Shown in pieces: positions 17,170 to 25,277 of a DNA stretch of 64,000 bases. This stretch comes from JAEZDR01 sp039811185 (GTDB lineage Bacteria; Bacteroidota; Bacteroidia; Chitinophagales; Chitinophagaceae), in the NCBI GenBank assembly GCA_039811185.1, contig JBDHYF010000001.1, forward strand, positions 310,001 through 374,000, read 5' to 3'. The notes under the pieces are model-generated. The model had not been told where the DNA came from. It did no database searches and saw only the letters and a list, made by a program, of their open reading frames with translations. The position numbers and the translations under genes were made by a program. The first letter of the stretch is position 1. Each line of letters starts with the position of its first letter.

Positions 17170-19038
17170 ATGTTTTTACCGTACGATTTAATTGTTGTTG
17201 GCGCTGGTCATGCCGGTTGTGAAGCCGCGGCTGCCGCGGGTAATATGGGCAGCCGTGTTCTACTTATTACTATGAACATGCACACGATGGCGCAAATGAG
17301 TTGCAACCCTGCAATGGGAGGTATTGCCAAAGGGCAAATTGTACGGGAAATTGACGCGCTGGGCGGCTACAGCGGAGTGGTAACCGACGAGAGCACACTT
17401 CAGTTCAGAATGCTGAACCGCAGCAAAGGACCTGCAATGTGGAGCCCGCGAGCACAAAACGACCGCATGTTGTTCGCTGCGAAATGGAGGGAGAAACTTG
17501 AATCGATTCCTAACGTACATATCTACCAAGATATGGTGAGTTCGATACTGATAAAAGGAGCAAGAGCCTGCGGCGTGATAACAGGATTAGGACATAAAAT
17601 AGAATCGAAAGCAGTAGTGATTACAAGTGGCACCTTCCTGAACGGCGTAATTCATATAGGCGAAAAGAGGCTCGGCGGGGGTCGGGTGGCTGAAAAAGCC
17701 GCTACCGGTATTACTGAGCAACTCGTTTCAATTGGTTTTGAAGCCGACCGCTTAAAAACCGGAACACCTCCAAGAATCGACGGAAGAAGCCTCGACTACT
17801 CGAAAATGGAGGAACAAAAAGGAGATGACATTGTAAGCGGCTTCTCTTTTCTCGATACGCCGAAAATTGAACCGCAAAAACAGCGGAGTTGCTTCATTAC
17901 CTATACCAATGCAGAAGTACACGAAACACTGAAAACCGGTTTCGACAGGAGCCCGATGTATAGTGGGAGGATTGAAGGGGTAGGCCCGCGCTATTGCCCC
18001 AGCATCGAAGACAAAATAAACCGATTTGCAGATAAAGAACGGCATCAGATTTTTGTTGAACCCGAAGGATTTAATACAGTAGAAATTTATGTAAACGGAT
18101 TTTCTACTTCGCTGCCGGAAGAAGTGCAACAAGCCGCGATTAAAAAAATTCCCGGCTTTGAGAACGCAAGACTATTTCGTCCGGGATATGCCATTGAGTA
18201 CGACTATTTTCCACCTACTCAGTTACAATACACACTCGAAACAAAAAGCATCGAAAACCTGTATTTCGCCGGTCAGATCAATGGCACAACGGGTTATGAG
18301 GAAGCGGCCTGCCAAGGTTTAATCGCAGGCATCAACGCACACAATAAGGTCTGGAATCTTCCGCCATTCGTCTTAAAAAGAAACGAAGCCTATATTGGTG
18401 TACTCATCGACGATCTCATCAATAAAGGCACAGACGAACCTTACCGAATGTTTACAAGCCGCGCCGAATACCGAACCCTGCTTCGACAGGATAATGCAGA
18501 CCTTCGTTTAACGGAAAAAAGCTTTCTGGCCGGACTTGCCTCTCAGGAACGGATGGAGCGGGTAAGAAAGAAAAAAAATGAAATGCGTGAGATTATTGAA
18601 CAACTTCAGAAAATAAGCATCTCGCCCACAGAAATTAACGAATTTCTTCTTTCAAAAGATTCATCGCCTTTATTCGAAAAACAAAAAGCAGCAAAGCTTT
18701 TACTCCGTCCAAACATTGGGTTTTCGGACTTAATGGAAGGAATACCGTCACTGAAAAACAACTTTGAAAGATACTCGCCCAATGCGTTGTTGCAGGCAGA
18801 GATTCAAATAAAATACGAGAGATATATTCAGAAAGAAGAGGAAATGGTGCAAAAAATGCATCAGATGGAGCACTTGATAATTCCAGAATCATTTGATTAT
18901 CAAAAGGTTACCGCTTTAAGCAATGAAGCGTTACAGAAATTTAACAAGATCCGGCCTCATACCATAGGCCAGGCGAGCAGGATTAGCGGCGTTAGCCCAA
19001 GCGATGTACAAATTTTGATGGTGTATATGGGTCGCTAA
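17170..19038 (+). CDS. mnmG: MnmG (GidA), tRNA uridine-5-carboxymethylaminomethyl modification enzyme
   Basis: The 622-residue FAD enzyme works with MnmE (GTPase) to install the cmnm5 group on the wobble uridine of certain tRNAs. The dinucleotide fold GAGHAGCEAA (11-20), the MSCNPAMGGIAKG segment, TGTFLNGVIHIG and the C-terminal helical domain with IRPHTIGQASRISGVSP are all present at normal length. mnmG/gidA sits next to oriC in many bacteria; here parS sites precede it and a DnaA-box cluster lies 2 kb downstream. The stop overlaps the next gene's ATG by 1 nt. Confidence 0.96.
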   Translation: MFLPYDLIVVGAGHAGCEAAAAAGNMGSRVLLITMNMHTMAQMSCNPAMGGIAKGQIVREIDALGGYSGVVTDESTLQFRMLNRSKGPAMWSPRAQNDRMLFAAKWREKLESIPNVHIYQDMVSSILIKGARACGVITGLGHKIESKAVVITSGTFLNGVIHIGEKRLGGGRVAEKAATGITEQLVSIGFEADRLKTGTPPRIDGRSLDYSKMEEQKGDDIVSGFSFLDTPKIEPQKQRSCFITYTNAEVHETLKTGFDRSPMYSGRIEGVGPRYCPSIEDKINRFADKERHQIFVEPEGFNTVEIYVNGFSTSLPEEVQQAAIKKIPGFENARLFRPGYAIEYDYFPPTQLQYTLETKSIENLYFAGQINGTTGYEEAACQGLIAGINAHNKVWNLPPFVLKRNEAYIGVLIDDLINKGTDEPYRMFTSRAEYRTLLRQDNADLRLTEKSFLAGLASQERMERVRKKKNEMREIIEQLQKISISPTEINEFLLSKDSSPLFEKQKAAKLLLRPNIGFSDLMEGIPSLKNNFERYSPNALLQAEIQIKYERYIQKEEEMVQKMHQMEHLIIPESFDYQKVTALSNEALQKFNKIRPHTIGQASRISGVSPSDVQILMVYMGR

Positions 19039-19859
19039 TGCGGAGGCTGTTAAAAAAATCGTCGTCGATAGAAAATGTTGACACGGTTTCCGTTCTTTAC
19101 GAAAAGATAGTCTTTTTGAAAAAACTACTTCCGGCGTTTATAGCAGTCTTTTGTTATTATGGTGTTCAGGCGCAGCAAATTTCGCTGCAGGGAAGGGTAT
19201 TCGATCACCTTAACCTGCGCCCGCTGGAAGGCGTGTTGGTAATTTCAAACGGAAAAATCGAAACCATCACTGATTCATCGGGCAAGTATAGCCTCGTCTT
19301 GTCTAAAAGCGATTCTGTTTCTTTTTCGTTTCAAGGTAAAAGCACTATGAAATATGCTGTTGATACCATCTCCAACCCTCATAGCTTCGATTTGGCCATT
19401 CATGTGAAGGTGCATCAACTTCCGAATGTAACGCTGAAAAATTCCGATTACCGGCAGGATTCTGTCTTAAACCGGGAAACTTACGCTAAGTACTTCAACT
19501 ATAAGAAACCGGGCATTTCTTTTTCTGCACCCAACACCTATGTTCCCGGGGCGCTTACGGTGGGAATCGACCTTCAGGAGTTAATCAATGCCTTTCGTTT
19601 TAAACGCAATCAACGACTGGAAAGCCTGCAAAAACGGTTGATACAGCAAGAACAAGACAAATACATCTTTCATCGCTTCAACAAGCGGTTTATCCGGCAA
19701 CTCACCAACGTATCCGACGAGGACCTGAACTACTTCATGGAGTTCTACAAACCGGCGTATGATGTGCTTCTAACAATGAATGATATTGAACTGGGTTATT
19801 ACATCCAGCAATGTTTCAAACATTTTATCGCCTTGAAGAAGACATCACCAGCGCGATAA
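19038..19859 (+). CDS. exported protein with carboxypeptidase-regulatory-like domain
   Basis: The 273-residue protein has a hydrophobic export segment at about residues 28-45 (LLPAFIAVFCYYGVQAQ). A CarboxypepD_reg-like beta-sandwich follows (about 48-125: LQGRVFDHLNLRPLEGVLV, DSSGKYSLVL), then a basic, helical C-terminal part of unknown fold. The first ATG overlaps the mnmG stop (TAATG) and gives an unusual 27-residue pre-sequence. An in-frame TTG at 19116 would place the start immediately before the signal peptide and may be the true start. Function unknown; such domains occur in Bacteroidota surface proteins. The stop is 1 nt from the stop of the convergent lipoprotein gene. Confidence 0.75.
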   Translation: MRRLLKKSSSIENVDTVSVLYEKIVFLKKLLPAFIAVFCYYGVQAQQISLQGRVFDHLNLRPLEGVLVISNGKIETITDSSGKYSLVLSKSDSVSFSFQGKSTMKYAVDTISNPHSFDLAIHVKVHQLPNVTLKNSDYRQDSVLNRETYAKYFNYKKPGISFSAPNTYVPGALTVGIDLQELINAFRFKRNQRLESLQKRLIQQEQDKYIFHRFNKRFIRQLTNVSDEDLNYFMEFYKPAYDVLLTMNDIELGYYIQQCFKHFIALKKTSPAR

Positions 19860-19860
19860 T

Positions 19861-20028
19861 TTATCTGCGTGACCGACCTATCAGCCAGATAATTACAAAC
19901 ACCACCACGGCAACCAGCAACAGTCCGGTCCATACGCCCGCTTTAAAAATACCACCCACAACCTCACAGGACGACAGGCTTATCATAAAGAAGCCGAGCA
20001 CCAGAAGAAACATCGGTTTAACTTGCAT
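19861..20028 (-). CDS. 55-residue membrane lipoprotein
   Basis: The minus strand encodes 55 residues: a hydrophobic leader with lipobox LSSC (Cys21), then CEVVGGIFKAGVWTG, a second hydrophobic helix (about 35-50) and a basic end (GRSRR). Small Bacteroidota proteins with the same plan, Cys-x-(VA)-x-GIFKAG-W-TG followed by one helix, are common and are sometimes labelled phosphatidate cytidylyltransferase without evidence. I regard the function as unknown. Translation may start at Met1 or Met6. It lies 42 nt downstream of nadA on the same strand and may be co-transcribed. Confidence 0.8.
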   Translation of the reverse strand: MQVKPMFLLVLGFFMISLSSCEVVGGIFKAGVWTGLLLVAVVVFVIIWLIGRSRR

Positions 20029-20070
20029 AACTTGTTTTAAACCATTTAGTATCTAAAACAATTCCAAAAT

Positions 20071-21096
20071 TTATAAACCAGCGGCCCTGCTGATATCTAG
20101 CATTCGCTGGATAGGCTTTAATGCCTGAAGCCTTAAATCTTCTTCCATCAAAATTTCGGGGAGTTCGTACTCCATGCAGAGGTAAAGCTTCTCGAGGGTA
20201 TTCAGCTTCATGTACGGACAGTCGTTACAAGCGCAGGAATTGTCTGGCGGCGCAGGAATAAAGGTCTTGTGCGGTGCATTCTTTTGCATTTGATGTAGAA
20301 TGCCGGCTTCGGTGGCTACAATAAAGCTTTGCGCGCTGTCATCCACCGTAAAACGCAACAGCTGCGTGGTGCTACCCACGAAATCGGCTATTTCCAACAC
20401 TTGCGACTCGCATTCCGGGTGAGCGATAAACTTTGCGCCCGGATTTTGCATTTTAAGTGCCCGAATTTTGTCTAAACTGAAGATTTCGTGTACCTGACAA
20501 GCCCCGTTCCATAACACCATATTTCGGCCTGTTTTGCGCCATAAATAGGCGCCTAAATTTTTATCGGGCGCAAAGATGATGGGCTGATCAAGCGGAACAC
20601 TCTCGATAATTTTCTCGGCATTGCTGCTCGTGCAGATAATATCGCTAAGCGCTTTTATCTCAGCGCTGCAGTTGATGTAGCTGATTACGATGTGTCCGGG
20701 ATGTTGTTCTTTAAATTTTTTAAATAGCTCCGGCGGTGCGCTGTCGGCGAGCGAGCACCCCGCGTTTAAGTCGGGTAACACAACTTTTTTGGAAGGATTT
20801 AAAATTTTTGCTGTTTCGGCCATAAAATGCACTCCTGCAAAAACAATCATATCGGCAGTTGTTTTCGCCGCCTGTTGTGCAAGCCCGAGGCTGTCGCCAA
20901 GGTAATCGGCAACGTCTTGTATGTCGGGCTCCTGATAATAGTGAGCCAGCACGATGGCGTTCTTTTCTTTTTTTAGTCTTTCAATTTCTGCAAACAAATC
21001 CAATTGCGGGTCGATTTCAATATCGAGAAAGCCTCTTGTTGCCAATGCACGTTTTTTATTTTCAAAAACGGAAACAGTGTCAGTGTTAATATCCAT
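20071..21096 (-). CDS. nadA: NadA, quinolinate synthase
   Basis: The 341-residue enzyme condenses iminoaspartate with dihydroxyacetone phosphate to make quinolinate, the first dedicated precursor of NAD. It carries the three internal repeat domains of NadA, with conserved AHYYQEPDIQDVADY, GVHFMAETAKIL and the three [4Fe-4S] cysteines in LNAGCSLAD, NGACQVHE and the CNDCPYM region. Length and order are normal. No nadB or nadC is adjacent. It reads away from the putative origin region to its right. Confidence 0.94.
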   Translation of the reverse strand: MDINTDTVSVFENKKRALATRGFLDIEIDPQLDLFAEIERLKKEKNAIVLAHYYQEPDIQDVADYLGDSLGLAQQAAKTTADMIVFAGVHFMAETAKILNPSKKVVLPDLNAGCSLADSAPPELFKKFKEQHPGHIVISYINCSAEIKALSDIICTSSNAEKIIESVPLDQPIIFAPDKNLGAYLWRKTGRNMVLWNGACQVHEIFSLDKIRALKMQNPGAKFIAHPECESQVLEIADFVGSTTQLLRFTVDDSAQSFIVATEAGILHQMQKNAPHKTFIPAPPDNSCACNDCPYMKLNTLEKLYLCMEYELPEILMEEDLRLQALKPIQRMLDISRAAGL

Positions 21097-21635
21097 CGTA
21101 ATATATCTAATACTATATTTATTATTTAAAAACTATTACTATTACAGGTGTGGATTTCAGGATAACTTAGTTGTCCACAACAAGCAAAGTTATTAAGTTA
21201 AATACTATCCACAGTATCCCACATTTTATTCCCACTCCACAAAGCAGTGTTTACCCATATTCATTCAATAAAATCCACATTAGAGCAAAACCCTGTTCAG
21301 GTTATCCGCATTTAAAAATCCACAATTTTTTTACTGTGAATTAACGGGAACACGGGCCAAACAATTTTTAACCTGTAAAAAAACACAGGCGGAAAAATAT
21401 ACTATTGCCCATTTTATACCGGTAGGCGGCGCTTCATTTTTCGATGTTTTCCACATAAGAATCGGGCAATCCACAAGCAGCGTGGATAACGAGAAGCCCC
21501 AAGACTTTTAAAACTATTTAGAGATGTACGATGAGCAGGGCGTTAGGTTTTACGAGCTCGAAATTAAAAATGTGAAAAAAAATGTTTAAAACTTAATTCC
21601 TTTATTTTTGCGCTCCTTAAAAACATAGATATATT
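21097..21635. other. candidate chromosomal replication origin (oriC): DnaA-box cluster
   Basis: This 539-bp stretch has no credible gene. It holds five nonamers within one mismatch of the DnaA box TTATCCACA: TTGTCCACA (21171-21179), CTATCCACA (21205-21213), TTATCCGCA (21302-21310), TTTTCCACA (21447-21455, which also fits TTWTNCACA), and TTATCCACG on the minus strand (21481-21489). Four more keep the ATCCACA core: AAATCCACA on the minus strand at 21149-21157 and on the plus strand at 21271-21279 and 21316-21324, and CAATCCACA at 21467-21475. A weaker CACTCCACA is at 21233-21241. A+T-rich tracts around 21311-21420 could serve as an unwinding element. Two parS sites lie 4 kb to the left. No dnaA gene is in the window. 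Confidence 0.6.
21603..21610 (+). promoter_or_regulatory. Bacteroidota -7 box for the PpiD-like gene (TATTTTTG)
   Basis: This exact TAnnTTTG match lies 25 nt before the ATG at 21636. Confidence 0.6.
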
Positions 21636-23732
21636 ATGTCGATTATTCAACGAATCCGTGAAAGAGGTGCCTGGATAGTTTTCGGAATTATCGCTTTGGC
21701 ATTGATAGCTTTTATTTTGCAGGATTCTTCTTTCAGAGGTGGAGGAATGTTTAGTAATACCACCACTTTGGCAAAAGTGAACGGCGAAGAAATAGACCGG
21801 AACGATTTTGAAGCCAAAATGGAAATGCTGAACCAGATGAATGGCGGACAGATTCAACGCGAACAACTGATGCCAAGCGTGTGGAATATGGTGGTTGAGC
21901 AAACGGTGATGCAACAGGAGTTTCAGAAGTTAGGGATCTCTTTCGGTTCCAAAGAACTGAATAATATGCTGTTTGGATCAAATCCTCCGCAGTGGTTACG
22001 TCAGGGCTTTACTGATCCGAATACCGGCGTTTACGATTCGGTAAAAGTGAGACAACAGTTTGTAGAGATGAAAAAACGCCCCAACGATCCTCAGGTAAAA
22101 CAGTTCTGGACGGCCTACATTCAACCTACCATTGATCAAGCGCTTCAGGAAAAATATCAAAACCTCCTTACTAAAGCGGTCTACGTTCCAAAATGGATGG
22201 GTGAGAAATATAATGCTGATAACAACAGCTTTTCCAACATTCGCTTTGTAAGTGTGCCTTATGGAAGCGTTGACGACGCGGCTGTAAAAGTTACAGACGA
22301 AGAGATAAATGCTTACGTAAAAAAGCATGAAAAAGAATTTACCGTTAAAGAAGCAAGCCGCTCCATCGCTTATGTGTCGTTCAGCGCTGCTCCAACGGCG
22401 CAGGACAGTGCAGTGGTTTATCAGCAGCTCGAATCGCTCAAAACTGAGTTTGCAGCTACCGACAATGCGCAGCAGTTTATCAATATGAAAGGATCGGAAA
22501 CGCCTTTCCATGACGGATATGTAACTGCATCCAACCTTAAAGTTCCAAATGCTGATGTGATTAAGCAACTTCCACTGAATGAGGTGTACGGCCCATATGT
22601 GGACGGAACAAACTATACTATTGCTAAAATGGTAGGAAAACGAATGATGCCGGATTCGGTAAAAGTTCGTCATATCCTCATCAATTTTGGTACAAACGGC
22701 CTTGCAGACAGTACGGCAAAAAAACGGATAGACAGCATAGCCACTGCCATTAAAGGCGGCGCCGATTTTAACCAGATGGTTTTACAATACAGCGACGACC
22801 CGGGCAGCAAAGACAAAGCTGGTGAGTACGAATTTTCTTCGCTTCAGTTTCCTGTTTTAAGCAAAGAGTTTGCTGAGGTTGCTTTTTACGGAAACGCCGG
22901 CGACAAAAAAACGGTTAAGGTAGAAAACAGTAAATACACCGGATATCATTATATAGAAGTGTTACAGCAAAAAAACATGCAGGATGCATACAAAATTGCT
23001 TACGTAAGCAAACCTATTTTACCGAGCGATGAAACGGTTAATGCTGCCAACACACAGGCACAACAATTTGCGGCGGCTGTAAAGGACCGCAAAAGCTTTG
23101 ATGCGCTTGCAGAAAAAGATAAAACGCCGGTGCTTGTGGCAAACGATATAAAAGAGCTCGATTATGTAATTAACGGATTGGGAAGCAACCGTCAGTTTGT
23201 AAGATGGATTTACGAAAATGATGTGGATGATATTTCTGAGCCAACACAAATGGACGACAGAATTGTGGTTGCAGTGATTACTTCGGTAAACAAACCGGGA
23301 CTGATGAATGCCGCTTCTGCAAGGCCGATGGCTGAGCCATTCATCAAAAATGAGAAAAAAGCGAAAATTATTATCGATACCAAAATTAAAGGTCAAACCC
23401 TTGAAGCAATTGCGCAGGCTGCCAATTCAACGGTAACAACCGCTGACAGCCTTACGTTTAACGGTTTTGTTCCAAATGTGGGTAACGAGCCGAAGTTGAT
23501 TGGCGCTGCTTTCAACAAATCACTGCAAAACAAAATTTCCGGACCCATAGCAGGGAATGGCGGTGTGTATGTGCTTACCGTATTTTCCATTGGTGCGCAG
23601 CCGGGAATGGCGGATGTTGAAATGATTCGTCAATCGCTCATGAGCAATATTCAGAGTCAGATGGGTTACCGGGCTATGGGAGCGTTGAAAGAATCTGCAA
23701 CCATTAAAGATTACAGAAGCAAATTCTATTAA
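21636..23732 (+). CDS. PpiD/SurA-like membrane-anchored peptidyl-prolyl isomerase
   Basis: The 698-residue protein has an N-terminal membrane anchor (about 12-32, IVFGIIALALIAFIL). A SurA_N-like chaperone region follows, with GEEIDRNDFEAKMEMLNQM near residue 50. A parvulin (PpiC) domain lies near 345-445 (VRHILINFG, GGADFNQMVLQYSDDPGSKDKAGEYEFS), then a second, degenerate parvulin-like domain and a C-terminal chaperone part. This matches PpiD, which helps secreted proteins fold as they leave SecYEG. The start codon follows a clear promoter box. It ends at a bidirectional terminator shared with carB. Confidence 0.9.
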   Translation: MSIIQRIRERGAWIVFGIIALALIAFILQDSSFRGGGMFSNTTTLAKVNGEEIDRNDFEAKMEMLNQMNGGQIQREQLMPSVWNMVVEQTVMQQEFQKLGISFGSKELNNMLFGSNPPQWLRQGFTDPNTGVYDSVKVRQQFVEMKKRPNDPQVKQFWTAYIQPTIDQALQEKYQNLLTKAVYVPKWMGEKYNADNNSFSNIRFVSVPYGSVDDAAVKVTDEEINAYVKKHEKEFTVKEASRSIAYVSFSAAPTAQDSAVVYQQLESLKTEFAATDNAQQFINMKGSETPFHDGYVTASNLKVPNADVIKQLPLNEVYGPYVDGTNYTIAKMVGKRMMPDSVKVRHILINFGTNGLADSTAKKRIDSIATAIKGGADFNQMVLQYSDDPGSKDKAGEYEFSSLQFPVLSKEFAEVAFYGNAGDKKTVKVENSKYTGYHYIEVLQQKNMQDAYKIAYVSKPILPSDETVNAANTQAQQFAAAVKDRKSFDALAEKDKTPVLVANDIKELDYVINGLGSNRQFVRWIYENDVDDISEPTQMDDRIVVAVITSVNKPGLMNAASARPMAEPFIKNEKKAKIIIDTKIKGQTLEAIAQAANSTVTTADSLTFNGFVPNVGNEPKLIGAAFNKSLQNKISGPIAGNGGVYVLTVFSIGAQPGMADVEMIRQSLMSNIQSQMGYRAMGALKESATIKDYRSKFY

Positions 23733-23754
23733 TTGGTTCCTGATGGCATTCAAT

Positions 23755-23787
23755 AAAGAGGCGGTCCTTGCTGAGGGCCGCCTCTTT
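23755..23787. terminator. bidirectional terminator between the PpiD-like gene and the carB half
   Basis: The perfect 10-bp stem AAAGAGGCGG/CCGCCTCTTT (23755-23764 and 23778-23787) lies between convergent genes, with short T runs on both strands. Confidence 0.8.
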
Positions 23788-23821
23788 AGTTATGAATATT
23801 TATGAACCGGGAATTACTTCA

Positions 23822-25015
23822 CTATTTGCTCAGGTGCATGCTTCTTTCACGATATAACTGGCGGAAGTAAGGGTCTTTTAAGTCTTTAATGAAGCGGATG
23901 GCTTCTCCCGTGCTTTTCATCTCTGGCCCGAGTTCTTTATTTACGCCCGGAAATTTTTCGAAGCTGAAAACCGGCTCTTTTATCGCAAAACCTTCGAGGT
24001 TTTTTTCTATGCTGAAATCGGAAAGTTTTTTCTCTCCGAGCATCACCTTTGTTGCAATGTTTAAATAAGGAATACCATATGCTTTCGCAATAAAAGGTGT
24101 GGTACGGCTTGCACGTGGGTTAGCTTCAATAACGTAAACCTTTCCGTCCTTAACAGCAAACTGAATATTTATAAGCCCGCAGATGTTTAACGCCCGAGCA
24201 ATTTTTTCCGCATAGGTTTCCATTGTGGTTACTATCAGAGGCGTTAGGTTGAAGGCGGGCAAAACGGCGTTGCTGTCGCCGCTATGAATGCCGGCAGGCT
24301 CTATGTGTTCCATCACCCCCATTACATGGAAATTTTCACCGTCGAAAATGGCGTCTATTTCGGCTTCCTGACATCGGTCTAAAAACTGATCAATCAAAAT
24401 TTTATTGTCAGGAATGTGTTTCAGCAGTGAGATCACCGCCTTTTCAACTTCGTCGTCGTTAATTACAATGCGCATCCTTTGGCCGCCAAGTACGTAGCTG
24501 GGCCTTACCAAAACCGGATAGCCTACGTTATTTGCCACTTCGATGGCTTCATCGGCGGTGAAAGCGGTTCCATATTTAGGATAAGGGATGTCCAGTTCTT
24601 TCAGCAGGTCGCTGAATCGTCCGCGGTCTTCGGCTATATCCATGTCGTTGTACGATGTGCCGATAATTTTTATTCCTTTTTCGTGCAGGCGGCGGGCAAG
24701 CTTTAAGGCTGTTTGTCCGCCGAGTTGTACAATAACGCCGTATGGTTGTTCGAGTTCAATAATATCCCACAAATGTTCCCAGAACACAGGTTCGAAATAC
24801 AGTTTATCGGCCATATCGAAATCGGTGGAAACGGTTTCGGGGTTACAGTTCACCATAATGGCTTCGAAGCCGCATTCTTTAATAGCAAGTAAGCCGTGCA
24901 CACAACAGTAGTCGAACTCAATACCCTGCCCGATCCTGTTTGGGCCGCTACCTAACACAATAATTTTTTTTCTTTTGGAAGGAATAGATTCGTTAGCGGA
25001 TAAAGTGAACGGCAT
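23822..25015 (-). CDS. carB: carbamoyl phosphate synthase large subunit, isolated C-terminal half
   Basis: The 397-residue product corresponds to the second (carbamate-kinase) synthetase half of CarB, roughly E. coli residues 550-940. It begins with KIIVLGSGPNRIGQGIEFDY, contains VNCNPETVSTDFD and the ATP-grasp loop VRPSYVLGGQRM, and ends with FPGVNKELGPEMKSTGE. The N-terminal synthetase half (about 550 residues) and the C-terminal MGS allosteric domain are absent, and nothing upstream within the window encodes them. Split carB genes are known in some thermophiles and archaea. The start is an ATG preceded by TATTTTTG at 25033-25040, so it is not a frameshifted fragment of a longer local gene. 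Its partner subunit must be encoded elsewhere, or this is a paralog with another role. Confidence 0.88.
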   Translation of the reverse strand: MPFTLSANESIPSKRKKIIVLGSGPNRIGQGIEFDYCCVHGLLAIKECGFEAIMVNCNPETVSTDFDMADKLYFEPVFWEHLWDIIELEQPYGVIVQLGGQTALKLARRLHEKGIKIIGTSYNDMDIAEDRGRFSDLLKELDIPYPKYGTAFTADEAIEVANNVGYPVLVRPSYVLGGQRMRIVINDDEVEKAVISLLKHIPDNKILIDQFLDRCQEAEIDAIFDGENFHVMGVMEHIEPAGIHSGDSNAVLPAFNLTPLIVTTMETYAEKIARALNICGLINIQFAVKDGKVYVIEANPRASRTTPFIAKAYGIPYLNIATKVMLGEKKLSDFSIEKNLEGFAIKEPVFSFEKFPGVNKELGPEMKSTGEAIRFIKDLKDPYFRQLYRERSMHLSK

Positions 25016-25277
25016 AATTGAAAGGAATTGCGCAAAAATAGGTGTAACGGCCAAAAGTGAAAGGCGAAAAAAAAAGCAGAATTATTTTTTTATTAGTAAA
25101 AGTTTATATATTCGGCCTCTAAAAAAACTCCGGTGGCGATTTGCTTGTTTTACAATAACTCACCATTTGCGTGGAGAAACATTCCACAACCACTTAGCGA
25201 TCTATAGTTGCTGCACGCCCGGTTAGGGCCTCTTTACCATTAATCCCCATTCCTCAATCTCTACTAAATTCTTTTCC
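25016..25277. promoter_or_regulatory. divergent intergenic region with carB-half promoter
   Basis: It contains the minus-strand -7 box TATTTTTG (25033-25040) for the carB half. The rest, A+T-rich near 25070-25120, holds no gene or hairpin I can support. The promoter of the 2259-residue gene must lie here, but no clear box stands out. Confidence 0.55.

Noticed and set aside
19811..20056. Plus-strand open frame of 81 codons
   Set aside because: It lies antisense to the more convincing 55-residue lipoprotein gene, overlaps the previous gene's end and has no recognisable features.
21524..21589. A 21-codon frame inside the candidate oriC
   Set aside because: It is too short, has no clear ribosome-binding site and no homolog that I recognise; I treat the region as non-coding.
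24975..25226. Plus-strand open frame opposite the start of the carB half
   Set aside because: It overlaps the conserved start of carB antisense and the intergenic promoter, and has no plausible features.
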